A DNA stretch of 64,000 nucleotides from Flavobacterium frigidarium DSM 17623 (GTDB taxonomy: Bacteria > Bacteroidota > Bacteroidia > Flavobacteriales > Flavobacteriaceae): contig NZ_AUDO01000016.1 in NCBI RefSeq assembly GCF_000425505.1, positions 1 to 64,000 of the forward strand. Reading direction: 5' to 3'. Made by a program: the position numbers and the translations under genes. Below are positions 45,620 through 53,641 of this stretch, piece by piece. The first letter of the stretch is position 1. The number at the start of each line of letters is the position of its first letter. Below the pieces are notes generated by a model that saw nothing but the letters and a program-made list of their open reading frames with translations, searched no databases and was not told the DNA's origin.

Positions 45620-45665
45620 TTGCCACCACAGCTCATTTTTCGTTTAGGTGACAGTGGCAAATTTA
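45620..45665 (-). promoter_or_regulatory. Promoter -7 box overlapping an inverted repeat, upstream of the beta-barrel gene
   Basis: CAAATTTA at 45658-45665 reads TAAATTTG on the minus strand, a full -7 match 67 bp before the ATG. TTGCCAC (45620-45626) and GTGGCAA (45654-45660) are perfect 7-bp inverted repeats spanning the likely transcription start, with inner CACC/GGTG pairing. They could form an operator or a 5' leader hairpin. Confidence 0.5.
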
Positions 45666-45785
45666 GAACGTGACCTCCTGTAGAATGTTATACTATTATG
45701 GGCATTTGTTATGTAATATTTATTCTCTTCATAATAATAACGCTAGGTTGCTTACTATAAAATAGTGTAATCAAAAGCTTCTATT

Positions 45786-45793
45786 TATATTTG
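45786..45793 (+). promoter_or_regulatory. Candidate -7 box of the MATE gene
   Basis: TATATTTG matches TAnnTTTG and ends 20 bases before the TTG start codon at 45814. Confidence 0.5.
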
Positions 45794-45813
45794 TGCCTTA
45801 AAAAAATGATAAA

Positions 45814-47223
45814 TTGAATTTAGAAACATATACAAAGGAATTTTCGTATAATTTGCGTCTCGCATATCCTATTATATTAGGAATGTTAGGACATACAATT
45901 GTAGGGATTGTAGATAATATTATGGTAGGTAAGTTGGGACCTACAGAACTTGCTGCAGTTTCTTTAGGAAATAGCTTTGTGTTTATTGCTATGTCATTAG
46001 GTATCGGCTTTTCAACTGCGATTACTCCACTGGCGGCGCAAGCTGATGGTAGAAAAAGTGTAGCTGAGGGGCGTAGTGCTTTTCATCATGGACTTTATTT
46101 GTGTACGATTCTAGGAGTGCTATTGTTTACGGTTATTTTCTTATCAAAACCTATCATAAGTTTCATGGGGCAACCTGAAAATGTCGTTGACCTAGCCAAA
46201 CCTTACTTAGATATTGTCGCTTTTTCATTAATCCCTTTAATTATATTTCAAGGGTACAAGCAATTTGCTGATGGAATGAGCGAGACTAAAATTTCGATGT
46301 GGGCAACGATTCTTGGGAATGTAGTAAACGTATTTTTAAATTATCTTTTTATTTACGGAATATGGATTTTTCCAGAATTAGGAATTGTAGGTGCTGCTAT
46401 AGGGACAATTGTATCTCGTTTTGTTATGCTAGGCTACATGCACTTCCAAATGAAAAACATGGTGAAATTCCATCCTTTCTTTGAAGGGTTTTCAATTAAA
46501 AAAATTAAGAAGGAAGTAAATTTAAAAATCATTAACCTAGGAGCACCATCGGCGATGCAAATGTTTTTTGAAGTGGGATTGTTTACTGCTGCTGTATGGT
46601 TGTCAGGAAGATTAGGAATTACAAATCAAGCGGCCAATCAAATCGCGCTGAGTTTGGCCTCATTTACTTTCATGTTTGCCATGGGATTAAGTGTTGCGGC
46701 AACGATTAGAGTGGGGAACCAAAAAGGTCTTGGTGATTATAAACAGCTTAGAGTGGTAGCTATTTCGATCTTTCTTGTTGCTATTTTATTAGAGACTTTG
46801 TTTGCACTCATCTTTATATTATTTCACAAACAGTTGCCTGCGTTATTCATCGATATGGATAATGTAAATGATTTAGCTGCAAATACTGAGGTTGTCGCGA
46901 TTGCTGCACAGTTATTAATTGTTGCCGCCGTGTTCCAAATTTCAGACGGAATTCAAGTCGTTTTCTTAGGGGCGTTACGTGGTTTACAAGATGTAAAACT
47001 GCCTATGTACATTACCTTTATTGCCTATTGGGTAGTAGGTTTTCCTACATCAGTATATCTTGGGATTTACACTACATTAGGAGCTGCAGGAATTTGGATT
47101 GGTTTGCTTGCAGGACTAACTACCGCGGCTATATTTTTATACATTCGATTCAATAAATTAACAAAAAGATTAATTATCGAAAATCCCGCGCCACAACCTT
47201 TAGCAGATGAGTTTGTGATTTAA
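45814..47223 (+). CDS. MATE-family multidrug efflux transporter
   Basis: Twelve-helix cation antiporter of the inner membrane, 469 residues. The N-terminal half begins YNLRLAYPIILGMLGHTIVGIVDNIMVGKLG, with the NorM-type second repeat from IINLGAPSAMQMFFEVGLFT. The start is taken as TTG 45814 (read as MNLETYTKEF), because the only close upstream ATG (45806) runs into a stop after three codons and the next in-frame Met lies inside helix 1. Drug, cation or siderophore substrates cannot be inferred. Confidence 0.92.
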   Translation: MNLETYTKEFSYNLRLAYPIILGMLGHTIVGIVDNIMVGKLGPTELAAVSLGNSFVFIAMSLGIGFSTAITPLAAQADGRKSVAEGRSAFHHGLYLCTILGVLLFTVIFLSKPIISFMGQPENVVDLAKPYLDIVAFSLIPLIIFQGYKQFADGMSETKISMWATILGNVVNVFLNYLFIYGIWIFPELGIVGAAIGTIVSRFVMLGYMHFQMKNMVKFHPFFEGFSIKKIKKEVNLKIINLGAPSAMQMFFEVGLFTAAVWLSGRLGITNQAANQIALSLASFTFMFAMGLSVAATIRVGNQKGLGDYKQLRVVAISIFLVAILLETLFALIFILFHKQLPALFIDMDNVNDLAANTEVVAIAAQLLIVAAVFQISDGIQVVFLGALRGLQDVKLPMYITFIAYWVVGFPTSVYLGIYTTLGAAGIWIGLLAGLTTAAIFLYIRFNKLTKRLIIENPAPQPLADEFVI

Positions 47224-47369
47224 AAATTATGCAGTGTATCGATAGCGGCTTACAAAGACAATTATTCGAATGCAGAAGTAGATTTTTTAAAAGTTTATTC
47301 GGTTCTTTGTTTTTACGGCGCTTTCGAACAAAATAAAATTAGAAGACATCAATTTATAAATAATACAAA

Positions 47370-47600
47370 ATGGAATTACCTAAATTTTTACTTGGAGATA
47401 ATACTGATTTCCCGGATGATATTTTCATCATCCACCTTGATTATCCTAGATTTATCATTAATCTAAAAGATGATGAAGTAGAATTTATTGAAGAAGCAGA
47501 AGACCTTGATGAAGCTGAATTAAACACTGAAATGGAAAGTTTGATCGAAGCAGCAAATGCTTTCTACGATAGAGAAATGGAACTTTACGAGAAAGAATAA
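47370..47600 (+). CDS. Small acidic protein of unknown function
   Basis: I do not recognise a family. The 76-residue protein (MELPKFLLGDNTDFPDDIFIIHLDYPRFI) is strongly acidic, with about 24 Asp or Glu residues, no transmembrane segment and no signal peptide. The second half (EEAEDLDEAELNTEMESLIEAANAFYDREMELYEKE) is probably helical. It ends two bases before the stop codon of meaB on the other strand. Compact coding sequence and a normal codon pattern support a real gene, but its role is unknown. Confidence 0.7.
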   Translation: MELPKFLLGDNTDFPDDIFIIHLDYPRFIINLKDDEVEFIEEAEDLDEAELNTEMESLIEAANAFYDREMELYEKE

Positions 47601-47602
47601 AC

Positions 47603-48688
47603 TTATTTAAAGTATTTTTCTAATAATATTTGAGCGGCTGCAAAAGGTGATATTTTATCTTTCTGCACCGCTTTTTTAGTTGATTCCAGTAATGCTTGAA
47701 TTTCGACATTATTATAAAAATTCAATTTTAAGCGTTCGTTTATTGTTTCAAGCAACCAGTATTCATTTTGTTCTGCTCGTTTATTATTAAAGTAATTGTT
47801 GTCATTTGTGAGTTGGAGAAACTTAGAGATCGTCTCCCAAACCTCTGGGATACCGTCTCCGGTAACAGCGCTACAAGTTGCCGTGGTTGCTGTCCAGCCT
47901 GATTTTTTAGCAGGAAATAAATGTAAAGCTCTATTGAATTCTGTTTTCGCTAGTTTAGCTTTTCTAATGTTATCACCGTCGGCTTTGTTTATGACTATAG
48001 CATCGGCCATTTCCATAATGCCCCGTTTGATACCTTGCAGTTCGTCGCCTGCACCAGCAATTTTTAGTAGTAAAAAAAAGTCGACCATACTGTGTACTGC
48101 GGTCTCACTTTGTCCCACACCTACGGTCTCAATGATAATGGTATCAAACCCACATGCTTCACACAAGGTGATTGTTTCACGTGTTTTTCTAGCAACGCCG
48201 CCCAATGTATCTCCTGAAGCCGATGGCCTAATGTAAGCATCTGGATCTTTTACTAGTTCCTCCATACGGGTTTTATCTCCTAAAATGCTTCCATGTGAAA
48301 TGGTGCTACTGGGATCGACAGCGAGTACGGCAACTTTTTTTCCTAAGTTAGTTAAGTGGCTTCCAAACGATTCGATAAAAGTACTTTTCCCTACTCCAGG
48401 AACACCGGTAATTCCTATTCTTACCGATTTATTTGCATGCAATAAGCATGCATTTATAACCTCGTTTGCTTTCGCTAAATGCTCTGGATTAGTGCTCTCT
48501 ACTAAGGTGATTGCCCTACTCAAATCACTTATATTTCCAGATAATATTCCTCTAACTAAATTGGCAGCAGATGGTTGAACCTTCCTAAATTTTTGAATAT
48601 TTTGTACTACAGTAGCACTGATTATTTCAGGGGCAGAAATTCCAGCTTTTTCGCTTAAGGCAGAGTTAAGATTGTTTTTATCGTCCAA
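47603..48688 (-). CDS. meaB: Methylmalonyl-CoA mutase-associated GTPase MeaB
   Basis: G3E-type GTPase of 361 residues that guards methylmalonyl-CoA mutase, gating cobalamin loading and removing inactive cofactor. Walker A is GVPGVGKST, followed by LAVDPSSTISHGSILGDKTRMEELVKDPDAYIRPSASGDTLGGVARKTRET with the switch region, and NKADG is the G4 motif. The mutase genes lie at 345-3889, about 44 kb away, unlike many genomes where meaB adjoins mutB. It converges with the small acidic-protein gene. Confidence 0.95.
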   Translation of the reverse strand: MDDKNNLNSALSEKAGISAPEIISATVVQNIQKFRKVQPSAANLVRGILSGNISDLSRAITLVESTNPEHLAKANEVINACLLHANKSVRIGITGVPGVGKSTFIESFGSHLTNLGKKVAVLAVDPSSTISHGSILGDKTRMEELVKDPDAYIRPSASGDTLGGVARKTRETITLCEACGFDTIIIETVGVGQSETAVHSMVDFFLLLKIAGAGDELQGIKRGIMEMADAIVINKADGDNIRKAKLAKTEFNRALHLFPAKKSGWTATTATCSAVTGDGIPEVWETISKFLQLTNDNNYFNNKRAEQNEYWLLETINERLKLNFYNNVEIQALLESTKKAVQKDKISPFAAAQILLEKYFK

Positions 48689-48877
48689 AGTAGTCGTTTT
48701 GAAAAGTAAAAGTAATCAAAACCAAAACAGTTTCAAAAACCAACTTTAAAAAGACTGCAAACCTGTGCAAATAGCATAGAAAAACAGCATCAACTTTGTT
48801 AAGCGTAGAAGAGGGTGAAATACTAAAATTATTTTTGTTAACCCAATTTTTAATAATAGAGATAAGCGTAGAAACAG

Positions 48878-48885
48878 TATTTTTG
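48878..48885 (+). promoter_or_regulatory. Candidate -7 box of the AEC transporter gene
   Basis: TATTTTTG matches TAnnTTTG 15 bases before the ATG at 48901. Confidence 0.5.
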
Positions 48886-48900
48886 TTACAATAACATATT

Positions 48901-49809
48901 ATGAACAATATTCTCCTCATATTTTTATACCTCGCCGTTGGTTTAATACTGCAACGTGTCAAGGGATTTCCGGTGACTAAAGTATATAAAAAGCTAAATA
49001 AGATAGTGATTTATTTTTGCTTGCCTGCATTGGCGTTGTATTATATTCCTAAAATTCATTGGGATAATAAATTACTCTATCCTATAAGTGTGGCTTGGAT
49101 TGCTTTTGCAGGGTCATTTTTATTATTTCGATTTCTCGGAAAAAAGTATGGTTGGTCAAAAAAGTTAACTGGTTGTTTGATAATTACTGCTGGATTAGGA
49201 AATACCTCTTTTTTAGGATATCCAATAATCCAAGCTTTGTATGGAGATGAGGGAATGAAGACGGCCATTTTGGTGGACCAACCTGGATCGTTCGTAGTGT
49301 TATCAACATTAGGGATTCTCGTAGCTACATTATATTCGAAAGGAGATCAAAGTGGCGGCCAAATAGCCAAAAAGATTCTGCTCTTTCCGCCGTTTTTAAC
49401 CTTTGCACTGGCATGCATCATGAATGTAGCTGATTACGATTTTGTATTGAATTTTCAAGAAGGATTGCAGTTTCTAGGTAGTGGCGTAACACCGCTAGCG
49501 CTAATTTCTGTAGGACTGCAATTAAGGTTCGAAACTAGAAGCCAACACTGGAAATTTCTAGGACTAGGTTTATTATACAAGTTGATTTTAACTCCAGCCA
49601 TTATCTATATTATTTATGTCTTGATCTTGAATCAAAAATCTCAAATTATCGAAGTAGCTATTTTAGAAGCGGCTATGGCACCTATGATCACAGCCTGTAT
49701 CTTGGCTTCTGATCACGGTTTAAAACCACGATTGAGTAGTATGATGATTGGTTTTGGAATTCCTGCTTCTTTTATCACTTTAATATTTTGGTACTTTATT
49801 GTGCATTAA
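48901..49809 (+). CDS. AEC-family (auxin efflux carrier-like) transporter
   Basis: Inner-membrane protein of 302 residues with about ten helices. The pattern matches the AEC family: VTKVYKKLNKIVIYFCLPALALYYIPKI, ITAGLGNTSFLGYPIIQALYGDEG, and GSGVTPLALISVGLQLRF with the conserved Pro-containing helix break. Bacterial members export malate, other dicarboxylates or unknown organic anions. Substrate cannot be inferred. It stands divergent from meaB, and no terminator is obvious before the peroxiredoxin gene 102 bp downstream. Confidence 0.85.
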   Translation: MNNILLIFLYLAVGLILQRVKGFPVTKVYKKLNKIVIYFCLPALALYYIPKIHWDNKLLYPISVAWIAFAGSFLLFRFLGKKYGWSKKLTGCLIITAGLGNTSFLGYPIIQALYGDEGMKTAILVDQPGSFVVLSTLGILVATLYSKGDQSGGQIAKKILLFPPFLTFALACIMNVADYDFVLNFQEGLQFLGSGVTPLALISVGLQLRFETRSQHWKFLGLGLLYKLILTPAIIYIIYVLILNQKSQIIEVAILEAAMAPMITACILASDHGLKPRLSSMMIGFGIPASFITLIFWYFIVH

Positions 49810-49911
49810 TTCAATTTCGATTAGAGGCTGTTTTTGGTTTTATTTATGACTTGTATCATTATCGATTCGCTTTTTTTTAAGTAACTTTAATAAGAATTAA
49901 AAAGCACAATT

Positions 49912-50550
49912 ATGGCAACATTAAGACTGGGAGATACAGCTCCAAATTTTGAAGCAGAGACAACATTAGGACATATAAAATTTTACGATTGGTTAGGAGA
50001 TTCTTGGGGTGTTTTATTTTCACATCCATCAGATTTCACACCAGTATGTACAACTGAATTAGGAACGGTAGCAAACTACTATCCTGAGTTTCAAAAACGA
50101 AATACAAAGGTAATCGCATTAAGTGTGGATGGAGTTGAGTCTCACCACAAGTGGATTAAAGATATTGAAGAGACACAAAACGTGACTTTACAGTACCCAA
50201 TTATTGCTGATGAATCTAAAGAAGTGGCTAACCTTTATGATATGATTCATCCCAACGCTGACGATACTTTTACTGTACGTTCAGTGTTTATTATTTCACC
50301 TGATAAAAAAGTCAAGCTTATTTTGACTTATCCGGCATCTACAGGTAGGAATTTTGATGAATTACTACGCGTGATTGATAGTTTACAGTTAACGGCAAAT
50401 TATAGCGTGGCTACTCCAGCAAACTGGAAAGATGGTGAAGATGTAGTGATTTCTCCGTCGATAAAAGACGAAGACATTCCTTCAAAATTCCCAAAAGGAT
50501 TTACAGGTATTAAATCTTATCTAAGAATGACGCCGCAACCAAACAAATAG
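49912..50550 (+). CDS. 1-Cys peroxiredoxin (Prx6 type)
   Basis: Reduces hydrogen peroxide and organic peroxides. The 212-residue protein has the peroxidatic C46 in SHPSDFTPVCTTELG and the Prx6-type C-terminal extension (ANYSVATPANWKDGEDVVISPSIKDEDI). It lacks the C-terminal VCP resolving site of 2-Cys AhpC proteins. The TTL of PVCTTE and the Arg in TVRSVFIIS complete the active site. Together with the catalase and di-haem peroxidase 6-10 kb upstream it forms part of the peroxide defence of this region, though not in one operon. Confidence 0.94.
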   Translation: MATLRLGDTAPNFEAETTLGHIKFYDWLGDSWGVLFSHPSDFTPVCTTELGTVANYYPEFQKRNTKVIALSVDGVESHHKWIKDIEETQNVTLQYPIIADESKEVANLYDMIHPNADDTFTVRSVFIISPDKKVKLILTYPASTGRNFDELLRVIDSLQLTANYSVATPANWKDGEDVVISPSIKDEDIPSKFPKGFTGIKSYLRMTPQPNK

Positions 50551-50597
50551 GTCATTACAAATATCTAATTCTGTAAGTTCTTTTAAGAATATGATTT

Positions 50598-51134
50598 ATG
50601 AATAATAGTGAAGAAGTAAATATCACGTTTAAGAAAATTAATAATTTAGATTTAATTTTAAATAATTTATCAGAGCATTTTTCAGTTATCAATGGAAGAG
50701 CTATTTCTCGAATCGATATTTTTGACGCTCTTTATCTTTGTTTGGAAAATCAACTTAATTGGGAAAATCAACTTGATTTTTGGGATTTAGAAATAACATA
50801 TCAAGAAGCTAAAAAGCTTTTAATGACATTCGACTTTCGAACGATATACAATAAGATTGAAAGTGGTAGAGACATACTAGTAGAGGGATTGTTATTTAAT
50901 ACAAAGACCAAAATAAAATCAAAAGGTTTGATATGGCTTATACATATGAACGATTTGGATCCATTTCCATCCAATCCTCATGCACATGAACTTCAGAGTG
51001 GACTGAAATTAGATTTAAGTAATGGTAATTGCTATCGAAAAACAAAATTAGTAGATAAGATTAAGAAAAAAGATTTAATTTTAATAAGAGATCTAGCAAG
51101 TGAAAATTTTACATTGCCTCAATTAAATATTTAG
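50598..51134 (+). CDS. Protein of unknown function with an internal short duplication
   Basis: I do not recognise the family. The 178-residue cytoplasmic protein has no signal peptide or membrane segment. The C-terminal half contains FPSNPHAHELQSGLKLDLSNG, a His-rich run (HAH) that could bind a metal or be catalytic. An 18-bp tandem duplication (50744-50761 and 50762-50779, two differences) gives the repeated residues ENQLNW-ENQLDF. The gene starts 47 bp after the peroxiredoxin stop and ends in a strong terminator, so the two may be co-transcribed. Codon use looks somewhat more AT-rich than the neighbours; transfer is possible. Confidence 0.65.
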   Translation: MNNSEEVNITFKKINNLDLILNNLSEHFSVINGRAISRIDIFDALYLCLENQLNWENQLDFWDLEITYQEAKKLLMTFDFRTIYNKIESGRDILVEGLLFNTKTKIKSKGLIWLIHMNDLDPFPSNPHAHELQSGLKLDLSNGNCYRKTKLVDKIKKKDLILIRDLASENFTLPQLNI

Positions 51135-51200
51135 TGTTTATAAGTGTTCCTCAAGATTAATTAAGAAGTGTCAAGATACACTCTGATTTTATTTAAAAGT

Positions 51201-51241
51201 AAAAAAGGCGCAGTATAAAATTTTTTATACTGCGCCTTTTT
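51201..51241. terminator. Bidirectional intrinsic terminator
   Basis: AAAAAGGCGCAGTATAAAA and its complement form a nearly perfect 18-bp stem around TT, flanked by A and T runs. It separates the unknown gene from the convergent GH13 gene. Confidence 0.93.
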
Positions 51242-51254
51242 ATATCTAAAGCTA

Positions 51255-53057
51255 CTACTCGTTTAAAGGTAAAAAAACTAGTGTCGCGTATGCAGGTAAA
51301 TTTGTGATTCCTTTGTGCGTTTCGTCATCATAAGGAATGGCTTCAACTGCAATAGGATCAACATCCATGTCAGTGAAATCTTGATCATATCCTGACCAGT
51401 CGCTGTTAAAGGCTAAATGGTATTGATTTGCAAATGGGAGTCCGAATGAGTAATCTGTAAATGAATTGTTAGATAAGTTCAATAATACAATTGTCGAATT
51501 TGAAAAATCTTCAGATGTTGATCTTGCATAAGCAAGCACTTTATCAGTATCATTACAGTGGACGATTTTAGTATACTGTCCTCTTAATCCATCACTTAGT
51601 TGTGAATCGGCTGTTCGTAATTTAATTAAATCGCTTACCATTCTGGTGATTCCGGTATGCTTTTTTAATTGGTTCCAGTCTAAGGCTTCGTCGTCTTTGA
51701 AATATTCATCTTCAATAAATTCTTGGCCCTGAAAAAGCATTGGAATTCCTGGCGAAGTAAGTGTAATTGCGATTCCGAGTAATGCTCTTTTTTTTCCAAA
51801 AAAACTATCTGCGCGACCTGGTTCTATTTCCTCAGGCACACGTGCTTTTCCATTGGCTACTTCATCATGAGACTCTGTATAAATCACACGCTGAAAAACG
51901 TCATTATTATATTGAAATAAAATAGCATCAATTAATGCTTGTAAATCACGGTATTCATCTCCTTGTTCAATCAACGCCTTTCTCACAGGATGAACAAAAT
52001 TCATATCCCATTGTGATCCGTAACCTATTCCGCCATTTTCAACACTTTCAGTGACTAAAGTATGTCCTTTCAAGTCTTCGGCAATCGTCAATTTACCGGG
52101 ATATTTTGATTGAATTTCAGCGTTAATATCTCGCATTAAAATATTTCCTTCAGGAATTTCAGTGTCATCTCCTAGTCCGCCACCTTCATATCTAATATAC
52201 GATGTCGCATCCATTCGCAAACCATCACAGTGATACTCTTCGATCCACATTAATGCGTTGTCTCTTATATATTGACGCACTTCCTCTCTTCCATAATCAG
52301 GTCGGGTATCACCCCATGGTGTACTAGAACGATGGTCATTATAAAAATAAATACCGCCTTTATCATTATCAGACCAGCCATCAAATTGCCACAAGTCCAT
52401 ATCCGAAGGTCCAAAGTGATTGTAAACCACATCTAGAATTACAGCGATATCAGCTTTATGGAATTCGTTCACCATTTTTGCAAATTCAGCAGCTCCTCCA
52501 TAATCTCTTTCAATTGCAAAAGGATAAGAGGGATTGTATCCCCAAGAGATACCACCAGCAAATTCCGCTATTGGTAAAAGTTCGACGCAATTCACGCCAA
52601 TAGATTGTAAGTAGGGTATTTTGTCAATAATAGATTGGAAAGTTCCTACTTCATCATCTTTTTTTCGATTAAATGTTCCTACATGTAATTCATAGATTAC
52701 AAGCGCGTTCCAAGATTTCATTTTAAAATCCTGATCCTCCCATTCAAAATCTAAATTTGTTACTACAGAATTCCCATTACTATTGGTCATTTCTCTAGCA
52801 TAAGGATCATTGCGATCCAAGATAAGTTCGCCGTTGTGGATGATATATTTGTATTCGTCACCAGCTTTTGCTTCTGCAATTGCTATAGACCAATATCCGT
52901 TTTCTTCTTTTTCAAGTTCGTGAGTGGTCTTGTTCCATTCGTTGAATGTTCCTGCTACAAAGACAGTGTCAGCATTAGGAGCCCAAACTCTAAATGTGGT
53001 AGCATCTTGAGATACTACAGCACCCATTCCGGCTACTTTATCAGTTAGTTTTTCCAT
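51255..53057 (-). CDS. GH13 enzyme, 1,4-alpha-glucan branching-type amylase
   Basis: Cytoplasmic alpha-amylase-family enzyme of 600 residues, with no signal peptide. An N-terminal CBM48-like domain (about 10-105: TTFRVWAPNADTVFVAGTFNEWN) precedes the barrel. The catalytic nucleophile Asp is in GLRMDATSYI, the acid Glu in TIAEDLKGH, and the third acidic residue in YTESHDEVANGK, the latter like branching enzyme (SHDEV). A C-terminal beta domain ends TLVFLPLNE. Glycogen branching or trehalose/maltooligosaccharide processing are both possible. ATG 53057 (MEKLTDKVAG) is chosen over an in-frame ATG ten codons earlier. Confidence 0.85.
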   Translation of the reverse strand: MEKLTDKVAGMGAVVSQDATTFRVWAPNADTVFVAGTFNEWNKTTHELEKEENGYWSIAIAEAKAGDEYKYIIHNGELILDRNDPYAREMTNSNGNSVVTNLDFEWEDQDFKMKSWNALVIYELHVGTFNRKKDDEVGTFQSIIDKIPYLQSIGVNCVELLPIAEFAGGISWGYNPSYPFAIERDYGGAAEFAKMVNEFHKADIAVILDVVYNHFGPSDMDLWQFDGWSDNDKGGIYFYNDHRSSTPWGDTRPDYGREEVRQYIRDNALMWIEEYHCDGLRMDATSYIRYEGGGLGDDTEIPEGNILMRDINAEIQSKYPGKLTIAEDLKGHTLVTESVENGGIGYGSQWDMNFVHPVRKALIEQGDEYRDLQALIDAILFQYNNDVFQRVIYTESHDEVANGKARVPEEIEPGRADSFFGKKRALLGIAITLTSPGIPMLFQGQEFIEDEYFKDDEALDWNQLKKHTGITRMVSDLIKLRTADSQLSDGLRGQYTKIVHCNDTDKVLAYARSTSEDFSNSTIVLLNLSNNSFTDYSFGLPFANQYHLAFNSDWSGYDQDFTDMDVDPIAVEAIPYDDETHKGITNLPAYATLVFLPLNE

Positions 53058-53199
53058 AAATAAAATTATTGTATAGAAAAAGATCATTAATTAATACTTG
53101 TTTGCTGTTTCTTTCAGTTTTTTCTTCAGCTTCTTGATTGCTTACAGATCCCGCGTTTTTAGCATACGATTTTCCTACTTTTGCATATTGTGATTTCAT
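53041..53199 (-). CDS. Possible small protein overlapping the start of the GH13 gene
   Basis: An ATG at 53199 opens a 52-residue frame (MKSQYAKVGKSYAKNAGSVS, then NQEAEEKTERNSKQVLIND and a hydrophobic tail) whose last 17 bases overlap the GH13 start codon. The N-terminus is basic and polar, the last third hydrophobic (LFLYNNFIYGKTN). No family is recognised. Translational coupling to the GH13 gene is possible. Evidence is weak: length is short and the composition is not decisive. Confidence 0.35.
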   Translation of the reverse strand: MKSQYAKVGKSYAKNAGSVSNQEAEEKTERNSKQVLINDLFLYNNFIYGKTN

Positions 53200-53226
53200 G
53201 ATGTTTGTTGTTTTTGTTACTGTCAC

Positions 53227-53382
53227 AAATATCTAATATTTTACTTTTTAGTTAGTTATGTAATTTTTTACAGGATTTATATAATTATAATAAATCACTA
53301 AAAAAATTATGATGATTTAAAATGAATACTGATAATTTTCTTATTTGGAGCAGAACATTTTTGCTTATTAAGAACGAGTCGT
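53227..53382. other. Intergenic region upstream of repeat copy D
   Basis: AT-rich sequence between the minus-strand small frame and the plus-strand oxidoreductase gene. Nothing beyond runs of A and T is seen; the promoter of the small frame/GH13 unit should lie here. Confidence 0.4.
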
Positions 53383-53457
53383 CCTGCTGTACATTGCAAT
53401 CCTCACGCTTACTTTCTACGACGCAAGCGTTCGGGATTTCCATTTCCATCAGGGCTA
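53383..53457 (-). repeat. Dispersed hairpin repeat, copy D
   Basis: Read on the minus strand it begins TAGCCCTGATGGAAATGG and ends GCAATGTACAGCAGG, the same ends as copies A and B. The centre differs but again forms its own hairpin: ACGCTT pairs with AAGCGT, closed outside by AATCC/GGATT. It lies 185 bp before the start codon of the oxidoreductase gene. From 53458 to that gene no other feature is seen. Confidence 0.85.
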
Positions 53458-53641
53458 ATTAGTACGTTTGTATTGCCTAAGAATATTTTAATTAGAATCC
53501 TTTAGAGTGATTGTTTTTTAATAATGATTCAATACCCTAAAATAAATGTTGATATTTGTTGGCTCGATAATGCAAACAGAGTAATAGATTTCAATAGTGT
53601 CTTTTATTTAAACTGTGCATTTTACATCTAATAAAATAATC

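Noticed and set aside
47796..48578. Long plus-strand frames opposite meaB
   Set aside because: Antisense frames produced by the codon pattern of meaB; no homology recognised.
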